DNA of 64,000 nt from Natronorubrum daqingense (GCF_001971705.1 NZ_CP019327.1:124001-188000); one strand, 5' to 3'; positions 17,738 to 25,812 are shown, numbered from the stretch's first letter. The notes: generated by a model from the sequence alone, not told the origin. Numbers and translations: made by a program.

Positions 17738-18856
17738 ATGACGTCACGATCGCAGCAACTCGGTGTCGTATTCGTCGCGCTGATGGTCGCACTCTCTGGG
17801 GGACCGGCCCTCGCGGGCGCGTCGACCGGGGCGAGTGCCGACGCCGGAGCGACCGGAGAGACGAGCGCGACGCTCGAGAACGTTCAGATCGATTCGCTCG
17901 ACCTCGCCGACGCGACGGTCGAGGACGCGACGATTCAGGAGTTGACCGTCGAGAACTTCGACGTGGACGACGAGATCGAGGAGGAACTCGAGGAGAACGA
18001 CGACGCTGGGAACGGAGACGCCGAGGAGAACGGAGCCGAACAAACCGCGTCGATCGTCCAGGAAGACGACGAGACCGAGGAGGACACCGCCGACGGCGAG
18101 CAGGTGACAATCTCGAACATCGCGTTCGAGCAACTCGAACTCGAGGACGTCTCGATCGAGGATCTCGATCTCGAGGAAGCAGACGAAACGGATGCGGACG
18201 AAGCGGACGAGGAGAACGCAGACGACGCAGCCGACGGCAACGGCGAGGACGCCGACGAGGAGACCGAAGAGGAGGAACTGATCGACGAGAACGCGACGGA
18301 AGTCACCGTCCAACAGCTTACGATCGAATCTATGGCCGTCGAGCAACTGACGGTCGACGATCTGACCGTCGAGGACGACGGCATCATCGATCAGATCGGC
18401 GACTTCTTCGACGACATCATCGGCGACGACAACGGTGACAACGACGACGCACAGACCGGCGCGGCCGTTCAAGACGAAGACGAGGATGTCGACGACCCCG
18501 CCGCCGAAGACGTCGACAACGGCGACGACCCGACCGAGGATATCGACGTCCTCACGATCGAACAGTTCGACGTCGACAGCATCTCGATCGACTCGATGAC
18601 GGTCGAGTCGCTCGAGGAAGACGCGGAGTCGAACGACAACGGTGAGAACGAGGCCGAGGACGACGATGCCGCCGAGGACGGCGACATCGTCTCACAGGCG
18701 GCCGCGACCTCGATGTCTATCGACACCGTCACTGCCGACAGCGTGACGCTCGGGGAGGCGAGCGACCTCGAGGACGCGACCGACGACGCAGCCGACGGAA
18801 ACGACGAGGCTGACGAGCAAGACGAAGACGCTGGCGACGACGACAGCGACGAGTAG
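17738..18856 (+). CDS. Secreted acidic protein with five pentapeptide-like modules (paralogue 2)
   Basis: This 372-residue tandem paralogue of the preceding gene has a nearly identical signal peptide (SRSQQLGVVFVALMVALSGG). The same five modules occur in order: VQIDSLDLADATVEDATIQE, VTISNIAFEQLELEDVSIED, VTVQQLTIESMAVEQLTVDD, VLTIEQFDVDSISIDSMTVE, and a shorter SIDTVTADSVTLGEA. The linkers are much shorter and less repetitive, though they keep punctuations such as TASIVQEDDE and TGAAVQDEDE. The modules are conserved while the linkers drift in length, which marks the modules as the functional units. It ends in an acidic tail without an anchor. Confidence 0.85.
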   Translation: MTSRSQQLGVVFVALMVALSGGPALAGASTGASADAGATGETSATLENVQIDSLDLADATVEDATIQELTVENFDVDDEIEEELEENDDAGNGDAEENGAEQTASIVQEDDETEEDTADGEQVTISNIAFEQLELEDVSIEDLDLEEADETDADEADEENADDAADGNGEDADEETEEEELIDENATEVTVQQLTIESMAVEQLTVDDLTVEDDGIIDQIGDFFDDIIGDDNGDNDDAQTGAAVQDEDEDVDDPAAEDVDNGDDPTEDIDVLTIEQFDVDSISIDSMTVESLEEDAESNDNGENEAEDDDAAEDGDIVSQAAATSMSIDTVTADSVTLGEASDLEDATDDAADGNDEADEQDEDAGDDDSDE

Positions 18857-18885
18857 TCTCGGGTATCCGATTCACCGTTTGGGTT

Positions 18886-19440
18886 TCAGTTTTCAGCTTC
18901 GAAGAGCCGGTAGTACGACAGCGCGAGCACCAGTCGTCCGTCGCGGACGTCTCCCTCGCGGACGGCCTCGAGCGCGTCCGATTCGCTCCAGTGAGTCACG
19001 CGGATGCTCTCGTTGTGATCGAGTCGCTGTTCGGCCGTCGGTCGACAGCCGGTGGCGACGAAGACGTGGAGGACCGAATCGGCGAGCCCGTTCGCCGGTT
19101 CGACGGTTACCAGCGACTCGAGCGAGTCCGCTTCGTGGCCCGTCTCTTCGGCGAGTTCGCGCCGGGCGGCCGCCTCGAGGGAGTCGTCGTCGGGTTCGGT
19201 CCCACCGACGGGGATGCCCCGGTTGACTCGAGAGACGGCCTGTCGCCACTCGTCGATGCAGACGATGTCTCCGTCGGGGGTAAAGGGGAGGATGCAGACG
19301 CTCGGCGGTTCGGAGACGTAATCGAACTCGGTTTCGGTGCCGTCGGGCAACTGAACGGACTCGTTAACGACGTCGAACCCCGGACAGGAGTAGGCTACCT
19401 GTTGGCTCGTCGTCACCCAAGAGAGCGGATCGTTCGTCAT
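18886..19440 (-). CDS. NUDIX hydrolase, ADP-ribose pyrophosphatase-like
   Basis: This 184-residue protein carries a Nudix box in GTEPDDDSLEAAARRELAEE followed by TGHEAD. The RELAEETG core is intact, but the first Glu of the consensus is Asp. Upstream sequence with IVCIDEWRQAVSRVNRGIPV resembles the ADP-ribose/nucleotide-sugar group of Nudix enzymes (EQYRxxV...ELPAG). It would hydrolyse a nucleoside diphosphate linked to another group. The start at 19440 (MTNDPLSW) fits the domain. It converges with the acidic protein gene, leaving only about 30 bp between stops. Confidence 0.82.
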   Translation of the reverse strand: MTNDPLSWVTTSQQVAYSCPGFDVVNESVQLPDGTETEFDYVSEPPSVCILPFTPDGDIVCIDEWRQAVSRVNRGIPVGGTEPDDDSLEAAARRELAEETGHEADSLESLVTVEPANGLADSVLHVFVATGCRPTAEQRLDHNESIRVTHWSESDALEAVREGDVRDGRLVLALSYYRLFEAEN

Positions 19441-19617
19441 ATCGGCCCGTACGCCGGTCTCTGCAAAAAACGCGCTGTCTCGGCGTCGCTCTCGAGCGAC
19501 GAGACGCACCGTCTCCGCCCGTCGGCCCTATGTCCTGCGTTCTGATTTGCCGAGCGCTCGTACCTGCTCTATAACAAAGCCACAGATCGGTGAACGTCGT
19601 CATTCAGAGGGTGATCC

Positions 19618-19893
19618 ATGGATCAGCTCACAGGCTTCCAACGAGACTTGCTGTACGTAATCGCCGGTAAAGACCGTCCGTCCGGACAGGAGATACTCGA
19701 CGACGTCAATCGCTATATTGACCAACCGGTCACGCACGGCCGGCTGTATCCAAATCTCGACACCTTAGTCGAGAAGGAACTCGTCGAGAAAGGCCAACTC
19801 GATCGGCGGACGAACTACTACGCATTGACCCCGAAAGGGAGACGCACCCTACAGCGCCGTCAGGAGTGGGTCGACCAGTACGTCGACGTCTAA
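19618..19893 (+). CDS. PadR family transcriptional regulator
   Basis: This 91-residue winged-helix protein of PadR type has LTGFQRDLLYVIAGKDRPSG, then QPVTHGRLYPNLDTLVEKEL (recognition helix region) and a wing with TNYYALTPKGRRTL. The GRLYPNLDTLxxKELV signature is typical of the PadR/DUF24-like group in haloarchaea. It lacks the long C-terminal dimerisation helices of larger PadR proteins. The downstream intergenic region contains a 28-bp tandem repeat. No effector gene is adjacent, so targets are unknown. Confidence 0.88.
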   Translation: MDQLTGFQRDLLYVIAGKDRPSGQEILDDVNRYIDQPVTHGRLYPNLDTLVEKELVEKGQLDRRTNYYALTPKGRRTLQRRQEWVDQYVDV

Positions 19894-19993
19894 CACCTCC
19901 TGACTGCTCTTCACGGCCGATCCAACCATCCCGAGAGCCGTGGCCTCACACTGTTACTCCGGTCCATTGTCTCCGCGGAGACGTGTCTGCAAT

Positions 19994-20105
19994 TTCTGCG
20001 GATAGTCGTCTCGCAACTGCTTTCTGCGGATAGTCGTCTCACAACTGCTTTCTGCGGATAGTCGTCTCACAACTGCTTTCTGCGGATAGTCGTCTCACAA
20101 CTGCT
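19994..20105. repeat. Four tandem copies of a 28-bp repeat
   Basis: The unit begins TTCTGCGGATAGTCGTCTCA and ends CAACTGCT. Copies begin at 19994, 20022, 20050 and 20078 with no spacer. The first copy has G instead of A at one position (TCGCAAC versus TCACAAC) and the other three are identical, indicating recent expansion. It lies between the PadR gene and the 3' end of the DUF4397 gene, outside any coding sequence. Confidence 0.95.
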
Positions 20106-20164
20106 CACCGGTGCGTTGACGTGAAAAAACGAGGCGGGTGGATGGCGCGTGAGCCTACACGAGG

Positions 20165-21502
20165 TTAGTCGTCGGCCGGCACCGGCTCTTCTTCCTCGTC
20201 GGCTGGGTCGTCTTCGTCGGCATAGTCGTCCTCGGGTTCGTCTTCGAGATCGTCCTCAGGGTCGGTTTCTGGATCGGTCTCGGGATCGTCCTCGAGTTCT
20301 TCGTCGTCGAACTCGTCTTCTGGCTCGTCGTCCTCGAGGTCGTCTTCGTCGTCGTCGACTTCGTCCTCGTCCGGCTCAGCTTCCTCCGGTTCACCGTCGA
20401 CGTCCTCTTCGCCGCCGTCGACGGCAACCCGCATCTCGAACGGTCGGTCGCCTTCTGCGGTCGCACCGTCGCCGTCTCCCTCTTCGAAGTAGCCGATAAC
20501 GTACACCGTGTACGCGGTTCCTTCCTCGAGGTCGGCTTCGGCGGCGGCGAGTGGGTCTTCCTGTGCGATGACGCCACCGAAGTCCTCCTCGTCGTCGCCC
20601 TGGAGGTCGTCGTCGCCCGATTCGAAGAGCTGGATCGTCCGGGAGCCGGAGTCGATCGGCGCGTATCCCGGTGGCTCGGCGTAGGCGACGTTTTCGAAGA
20701 TGGTGTACCCGTCTTCTTCCTCCGCGACGTCCAGTTCGGGCGAGTTCGGCGAGGCGTTGAAGACGCGAAGCTGGGACTCCTCTTCGACGTCGTCGGGGCC
20801 TGCGTCGTAGAGCATCCGAACTTCGAACTCACCGTCGTCGGTGATCTCGTCCTCGAGGTCGTCGTCTTCGTCCTCGAGGTCGTCGTCTTCGTCTTCGAGG
20901 TCGTCGTCATCCTCGAGGTCGTCATCGGGGTCGTCCTCGAGATCATCGTCGAGGTCGTCTTCGGGGTCGTCTTCTACGTCGTCCTCGAGGTCATCTTCAG
21001 GCTCCGCTTCGGGCTCGTCCGCCGGGTCGTCGTCAGCGTCGTAGTCGTCGTCTTCACCGTAGTCGTCATCGTCGTCGTACTCGTCTTCGTCCTCCTGAAT
21101 CGACGAGCCGGTTTCAGCCGTTTCGTCGCCGTACTCGCCGATCGCAGCGACCGTATAGTAGTCCGTGTCGACCGTGATGGAGTCCTCGTAGATCGGGTCC
21201 TCGTCGCCGGCCTCCGTTATCGTCATCGTGTACGTACCGGGGGCGATGTCGAGGTACGGCGAGAGTTCGTCGTAGCCGACGTCCGAGAGAACCTGCTGAT
21301 TGGCGATGTAGACGTCGACGTCGGGTGCGTCCGGCGAGAAGTGCCCGACGCGAATCGCGCCCACTCCGCCGTCGTCTTCATCGTCTTCGTCGTCTACGTC
21401 GTCTACGTCGTCTTCTTGGATGGCCAGAGCCGTTCCAGTCAGTGCCGACCCTGCGCCAGCGACACCGATTGCCTTGATTGTCGTTCGTCGTGATAGCGTC
21501 AT
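20165..21502 (-). CDS. Secreted DUF4397 protein with long acidic linkers
   Basis: This 445-residue protein has a twin-arginine-type signal (SRRTTIK then a hydrophobic stretch to ALA, about residue 27). A DUF4397 domain follows directly, with IRVGHFSPDAPDVDVYIANQ and a carboxy part YTMTITEAGDEDP. A second, DUF4397-like segment (about 225-360; LRVFNASPNSPELDVAEEED, GTAYTVYVIGYF) follows an Asp/Glu linker of about 80 residues, and the protein ends in another acidic tail of about 75 residues. DUF4397 proteins are extracellular immunoglobulin-like surface proteins. The linker contains TGSSIQEDEDE, close to the TGAAVQDEDED punctuation of the two acidic paralogues nearby. No membrane anchor is seen. 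Confidence 0.85.
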   Translation of the reverse strand: MTLSRRTTIKAIGVAGAGSALTGTALAIQEDDVDDVDDEDDEDDGGVGAIRVGHFSPDAPDVDVYIANQQVLSDVGYDELSPYLDIAPGTYTMTITEAGDEDPIYEDSITVDTDYYTVAAIGEYGDETAETGSSIQEDEDEYDDDDDYGEDDDYDADDDPADEPEAEPEDDLEDDVEDDPEDDLDDDLEDDPDDDLEDDDDLEDEDDDLEDEDDDLEDEITDDGEFEVRMLYDAGPDDVEEESQLRVFNASPNSPELDVAEEEDGYTIFENVAYAEPPGYAPIDSGSRTIQLFESGDDDLQGDDEEDFGGVIAQEDPLAAAEADLEEGTAYTVYVIGYFEEGDGDGATAEGDRPFEMRVAVDGGEEDVDGEPEEAEPDEDEVDDDEDDLEDDEPEDEFDDEELEDDPETDPETDPEDDLEDEPEDDYADEDDPADEEEEPVPADD

Positions 21503-21657
21503 ACTACGATACAGAATGGTGAGCGAAATCGGGAAAAACCGGTTAGTCAGTTAGCCTGATTGTCGCTTCGTTTACTCGGTCAAACGCTGTGTAGAGTGTC
21601 CGTAACTGATCGAACGGCTTTCCTACACACGAGTATCGTCACCGAACACCGCTGCCC

Positions 21658-22425
21658 TTACCCATCTTCGCCCAGAGACACCTGTGACAGATCTGCCTCG
21701 AGTCCCCTGACATGTTCGTTAAACGCATCGACGAACGCCCCGACGTCGTCGGCGAGTCGGCGTACTTCGGGGGCCGAGGGCGGACTGTACTGCGAGATGA
21801 GGTACGTTCCGTCCGAGCCGCCGACCCGGAGGTACGAGACCGCCCCCTCGTCCCACTTGAGTTCCCAACGTGTGCCCGAAACCGTCGTCGCGTACGTGCC
21901 GTAGTCGCCCTCGTAGCGATAGAGTTCGCTCGCCATCGCGTTTCCGACCTCGCGAATCCGTTCGACGATCCGGTCGCGTTCGGCGACTAGCTCCGCCGTC
22001 GACTCGATTTCCGGAAACTCGTCGGGAACGTCCTCGAGGAGTCCGTCGAACGAGCGCACGTACTCGTTGTACGCCGCGACGAACGCGCCGTAGTCGGTCA
22101 TCGCCGTCTCGAGCGGTTCGGGCTCCGGCGGCTGCTTGCTCGAGACGACGTACGTCTCCGCGCCCGATTTGGGGTCGAATCGAAGGTACTGCACGTCGCC
22201 CGCGTCGTACTTGAGCGTCCACGACCCGGCGTCGGTGTCGAACGTCTCCTGGCCGTAGTCGCCGCCCTGTAACACGGCGAGTTCCCGCGCGATCTCGCCG
22301 GCGTGTGCTCGGACGCGTGCGGCCAGTTCATCGCGTCGCTGGGCGATGTCGTCCATCCCGTCGACGGCCGTCTCGAGTCCGTCAGTTCCGCCGATTTCGT
22401 CGCTCCCCTCGGTCCCGTTGGTCAT
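21658..22425 (-). CDS. Uncharacterised protein with an internal duplication
   Basis: This 255-residue protein contains two copies of a domain of about 110 residues. The first runs through ELAVLQGGDYGQETFDTDAG, WTLKYDAGDVQYLRF and YGAFVAAYNEYVRSFDGLL. The second has ELYRYEGDYGTYATTVSGTR, WELKWDEGAVSYLRV and VGAFVDAFNEHVRGLEADL. Each copy has a helix, a beta sheet, then a helix. There is no signal peptide or membrane segment. The start at 22425 (MTNGTEG) was chosen over upstream options because the extra codons are out of character. I do not recognise the family. The upstream gene (22521-23000) lies on the same strand and shares phrases such as WRFEWRPDSQRV, so the two may be related single and double forms. 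Confidence 0.65.
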   Translation of the reverse strand: MTNGTEGSDEIGGTDGLETAVDGMDDIAQRRDELAARVRAHAGEIARELAVLQGGDYGQETFDTDAGSWTLKYDAGDVQYLRFDPKSGAETYVVSSKQPPEPEPLETAMTDYGAFVAAYNEYVRSFDGLLEDVPDEFPEIESTAELVAERDRIVERIREVGNAMASELYRYEGDYGTYATTVSGTRWELKWDEGAVSYLRVGGSDGTYLISQYSPPSAPEVRRLADDVGAFVDAFNEHVRGLEADLSQVSLGEDG

Positions 22426-22520
22426 TGTTCGAGTGAGGGACTCGAGGGCGATACCCCTTGCGTCTCGGGAATTGAGAAACACCCACCCGACGCGGTGGAG
22501 GCGAGCGAACAAGCCGATAG

Positions 22521-23000
22521 CTACAGCGCGGCCTGACCGGCGATCGATTCGGTCGCCTCGAGCACTCGCCCGCGTTCGCGTTCAGCTTCGACGTACATCT
22601 CGAGGAGTTCACGGCCGATCAACTCGAGTTCGGGGACGGTCGCTTTCTCCCAGGTCCCGTCGTCGCGACGTTCGACGCGCTGGCTGTCTGGTCGCCACTC
22701 GAATCGCCAGTTCTGTCCCCGGATCACGACCGCTGGATCGTCGTTTCGCGCCCACGTCACGTGATCGAGCCGGTCGTCTCCGCCCTCGTTCTCGTCCGCT
22801 TCCCCGACCTCGAGATCGTCGAGAAGTTGCTCGAGAAAGGCGTCCGTATACTGAATCGTGCCGTCGTAGGAGTCGACTAGCACGTCGTGAAACACCGACT
22901 CGAAGGGCAACTCGTACTGATTGGCGAACAGGGAGACGTTCACGGGATAGCTCAGCAACCGCGACCGCGAGCGGTACTCGGCGGGCGGAAGGTGTGGCAT
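22521..23000 (-). CDS. Uncharacterised single-domain protein related to its downstream neighbour
   Basis: This 159-residue protein starts MPHLPPAEYR. It contains ESVFHDVLVDSYDGTIQYTD, then AVVIRGQNWRFEWRPDSQ and a C-terminal helix LIGRELLEMYVEAERERGRV. The WRFEWRPDS segment followed by a terminal helix resembles the strand-helix end of the duplicated protein 95 bp downstream (WELKWDEGAV...). The relation is inferred by eye. It has no signal peptide or transmembrane segment. The two genes probably form an operon. Confidence 0.6.
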   Translation of the reverse strand: MPHLPPAEYRSRSRLLSYPVNVSLFANQYELPFESVFHDVLVDSYDGTIQYTDAFLEQLLDDLEVGEADENEGGDDRLDHVTWARNDDPAVVIRGQNWRFEWRPDSQRVERRDDGTWEKATVPELELIGRELLEMYVEAERERGRVLEATESIAGQAAL

Positions 23001-23084
23001 ATGGACATCGACGAGGAAGACCCAGTGGAAGTAGGGTGACTCTGTGTCGGCAATTCACGCCTGACTGTCGTCGGAGAACGACTC

Positions 23085-23402
23085 TCAGTCGACGAACGTA
23101 TCCTGTCTCTGGTACCAGTTGAGCAGCGTTGTCACGCCGTCGGTGACGACGTTTCGCTGGTCCAACCCACCGTCGACGAGTCCGTTGGCGAGATTCACGT
23201 ACACGAAATCCTCGAAGTGATCGAAATCCCGGTCGAAGTTGACGTACCAAGGGGTCCACGGATTAGCCGTAAACGCCGTCGTTTCGTACCCCCTCTCCGA
23301 AAACCGTCGTGGCAGCGTCCGTCGCGAACGCATGTGCTGTCGGATGCGTTCCGTGTAACACCGACGGAGTTCTGGCGATAACTGCGCGCTACCCGTTCTC
23401 AC
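23085..23402 (-). pseudogene. Sulfatase-family gene fragment
   Basis: These 105 codons contain FSERGYETTAFTANPWTPWY and then VNFDRDFDHFEDF, a close match to the region of haloarchaeal sulfatase/alkaline-phosphatase fold enzymes that follows the catalytic Cys/Ser segment. The N-terminal active site and the C-terminal half are absent; a complete sulfatase has 450 residues or more. It abuts the 3' end of the polysaccharide deacetylase gene, overlapping by 4 bp. It is therefore probably a relic of a surface-polysaccharide gene cluster and not a functional enzyme. Confidence 0.6.
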
Positions 23403-24739
23403 TCGTCGTCGACGACAGACTCGGTCTCGAGATCGGTGACAGCTCCGACCTCGAGATCACCGTCGTCGACGTACTCTTCGAGACGTTCCATCGTCTCTTC
23501 GAAGCGCTCGAGCGCGTCCTCGTCCTCGAGTGAGCCGTAGGCGAAGACGGTGACGCCGCCGAGTTCTTCCGTTCGTTCCAGATATTCCTCGGCATCCTCG
23601 ACGGCCGGATCGAACACGCGCGGGTAGCGGGTCGGATCGACGACCGCTCCCTGAACGGGGTCGCCGCTGGCGAACGCGAGGTCGACGGTGTCCGCGACGG
23701 CCTCGAGTGACGCGGTGTCGTAGCGGCCGTTCGGATACGAGACGGAGGCCGCGCCGTCCTCGTAGCCCTCGTCTTCGAGCCACTCCTGGGCGTCCTCGAG
23801 TTGCTCCGTTAGGTCGTCCGCGTCGATTTCGTCGAACGTCTCTCCGGTTTCACCGTGGCTGGCAACCGTCCATCCGGCGTCGTCGAACTCCTCGAGGTCT
23901 TCTTCCGTGAGGAAATCGCCGTCTTCCTCGTCATCATCATCGTCATCGTCGTCGTCATCATCATCATCGTCATCGTCGTCGTCATCATCATCGTCATCAT
24001 CGTCGTCCTCGAGAATCAGTTCCGTCGGGACGAACACCGTCGCCGGATAGTCGTACTCCTCGAGAATCGAGAATCCCTCCTCGTAGATCGATTCGTGAGC
24101 GCCGTCGAACTGGAGCAAGATCACGCCGTCGTCGACTCTCGGAAGAATATGCAGGTCGTCGATCAGGAGTTCGGCTGTCGAGTCGTCGGTGAAAATCGCG
24201 ATGTGGATCGCGGTAATTCGCTCGAGGTCGACGGTCGTATCCACGCTCGAGATGCCGAAGTGACACCGCCTGAGATCCTCGCTCTCGTGAACCGTCGCGC
24301 GAAATTCGATACTGTTGTTGTCCTCGTCGAACAGCTGAATCCTCGGCGTCACCGTCTCGGATGTCGCGACGGCTATCCCGAGGTTCACCGCCGAGCAATC
24401 GATCGGTTCCGAGAGTTCGCGGACGATTCGGACCTGTTCGTGGTGGTCTCTGGCCTCGAGCAAGACAGATTGTTCGCCGGCGACGACCTCGTCTTCGACA
24501 GCCGTCATCGCGCCGTCGATCACCTCCCAGGCGTCGAGGTCATCGAAATCGTCGATCGTCCCCCGTTCGTCGGGTCCCTCGAGTCCGGACGGCTCGTCCT
24601 CGCTCGAGTCGTCCACCCCCTCGGTGCTCGCCGATTCGTCTGCCTCTCCGTCGTCCTCGTCGTCGCCGAATCCGACGCAGCCGGCTGCGGTCACCATCGC
24701 CGCACCGGTCGCTGCCCCGAGGTACGCCCGTCGGTTCAT
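23399..24739 (-). CDS. Polysaccharide deacetylase lipoprotein with a poly-Asp insertion
   Basis: This 446-residue protein starts MNRRAYLGAATG and has a lipobox-like TAAGC (Cys21), so it is probably a Tat-exported lipoprotein. A jelly-roll-like N-terminal domain (about 60-205) is followed by a NodB-type deacetylase domain with LLQFDGAHESIYEEGFSILE, YPATVFVPTE, WTVASHGETGETFDEI and a late SYPNGRYD. The expected metal-binding Asp-Asp and His motifs are only partly recognisable (QFDGAH, SHGETG), so activity is uncertain. Residues 245-270 are 26 consecutive Asp, placed directly after the VFVPTELILE strand inside the catalytic domain. Its 3' end overlaps a sulfatase relic. Confidence 0.8.
   Translation of the reverse strand: MNRRAYLGAATGAAMVTAAGCVGFGDDEDDGEADESASTEGVDDSSEDEPSGLEGPDERGTIDDFDDLDAWEVIDGAMTAVEDEVVAGEQSVLLEARDHHEQVRIVRELSEPIDCSAVNLGIAVATSETVTPRIQLFDEDNNSIEFRATVHESEDLRRCHFGISSVDTTVDLERITAIHIAIFTDDSTAELLIDDLHILPRVDDGVILLQFDGAHESIYEEGFSILEEYDYPATVFVPTELILEDDDDDDDDDDDDDDDDDDDDDDDDDDEEDGDFLTEEDLEEFDDAGWTVASHGETGETFDEIDADDLTEQLEDAQEWLEDEGYEDGAASVSYPNGRYDTASLEAVADTVDLAFASGDPVQGAVVDPTRYPRVFDPAVEDAEEYLERTEELGGVTVFAYGSLEDEDALERFEETMERLEEYVDDGDLEVGAVTDLETESVVDDE
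23930..24007. repeat. GAY-codon microsatellite encoding 26 Asp
   Basis: An uninterrupted run of 26 trinucleotides, all GTC or ATC on the plus strand (GAC/GAT codons on the coding strand), inside the deacetylase gene. Purine/pyrimidine strand asymmetry is complete apart from the A/G and T/C alternation. Slippage would change the number of Asp without a frameshift. Confidence 0.9.
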
Positions 24740-24844
24740 GCCCGTCGGTTCGAACCGGCGAAGGGTTGTTATGTGCGAAATACACGTCTCTCGAGACGGC
24801 CGAACTCCGGGACGGGGATGCGCGTACTGTCGGAGGAAAGCACG

Positions 24845-25216
24845 CTATTCGTCGTCTTCGGTATCGTCACCCTCGCCCTCGTCACCCTCGTCCCCGTCAT
24901 CGTCGTCATCGTCGATATCCTCGTCTCCGACGTCGCCTTCGATCTCGTCGTCGTCCTCATCCTCGCCGTTTCCGGCGATATCCTCGTCCTCGTCCGCTTC
25001 ATCTTCGTCTTCGTCCTCGTCCTCGTCTTCTCGTTCCTGGCCGTTGCCCGTCCCTTCCTCCGCCGAGGGATCCTCGTCCTCTTCGGGACCGGCCGGTTCC
25101 TCGGGATCTTCCTCTTCTTCCTGTCCCGGGCCGCCACAGCCGGCGAGCAGCGCCGTCGACGCCGCAGCGCCGGTCAACTGGAGTAGCCGTCGCCGTGATC
25201 GTTGGTCTCGAGTCAT
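24845..25216 (-). CDS. Small, extremely acidic lipoprotein
   Basis: This 123-residue protein has a Tat/lipoprotein signal (SRRRLLQLTGAAASTALLAG then Cys). The rest is almost entirely Asp, Glu, Gly and Pro, ending DDTEDDE. No folded domain is visible. The mature part would be a disordered polyanion anchored by lipid at the outer membrane face. The start at 25216 is set by the signal peptide. It lies upstream of the poly-Asp deacetylase on the same strand and belongs to the acidic surface-protein island of 16-25 kb. Confidence 0.75.
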   Translation of the reverse strand: MTRDQRSRRRLLQLTGAAASTALLAGCGGPGQEEEEDPEEPAGPEEDEDPSAEEGTGNGQEREDEDEDEDEDEADEDEDIAGNGEDEDDDEIEGDVGDEDIDDDDDDGDEGDEGEGDDTEDDE

Positions 25217-25378
25217 TACCAATGCGATAGCCTCGAGCGCTGAAAAGCCACCAGCCGACACTCGCGTGGTCGATTCGCTCGCACGGGCGGACCGTAGGTC
25301 GATGCGACTCGCGCCCGTCCTCGAGGAACCTCCCCATGTAGGCACCACAACAAAACCGTGGCTCGGTGAACTGATCCT

Positions 25379-25786
25379 ATGGCATCCGTTCCCGACGCCT
25401 TCCAAGACCTCTTCGAGAAGCGAACGATCGCCCACGTCGCAACCGTCGGCGACGAACAGACACCACACGTTACTCCGGTCTGGGTCGACTACGACGCCGA
25501 GGACGAACGAATACTGGTCAACACCGAGCGAGCGCGCCGGAAGGTCCAAAATATCGAGGACGACCCAGCCGTGGGCGTCAGCATGACCGATCCGGACAAC
25601 CCCTATCGCCGACTCTCCGTCATGGGCGAAGTCGACGAGCTCACCACCGACGGCGCTCGCGAACACATCGACGAACTTGCTCGCCGCTACACCGACGCGG
25701 ACGAGTACCAGATGCCCATCGAAAGCGAACGCGTCATCCTACGTATCCGCATCGACGAAGTCGTCGACGCACAGGACTCGAGTTGA
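25379..25786 (+). CDS. Pyridoxamine 5'-phosphate oxidase-fold, probable F420/FMN-binding protein
   Basis: This 135-residue split-barrel protein has FEKRTIAHVATVGDEQTPHV, then TPVWVDYD, RKVQNIEDDPAVGVSM and RRLSVMGEVDEL. The pattern is that of PPOX-class flavin/deazaflavin-binding proteins in haloarchaea and actinobacteria, which reduce small substrates using F420H2 or FMN. It is monocistronic and diverges from the acidic lipoprotein gene. The substrate cannot be told from context. Confidence 0.85.
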   Translation: MASVPDAFQDLFEKRTIAHVATVGDEQTPHVTPVWVDYDAEDERILVNTERARRKVQNIEDDPAVGVSMTDPDNPYRRLSVMGEVDELTTDGAREHIDELARRYTDADEYQMPIESERVILRIRIDEVVDAQDSS

Positions 25787-25812
25787 GGGCGACGGAAGAT
25801 TTAATTCGCCGA

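Noticed and set aside
19994-20105. 28-bp repeats considered as a CRISPR array
   Set aside because: The copies are directly tandem with no spacers, and no cas gene is present.
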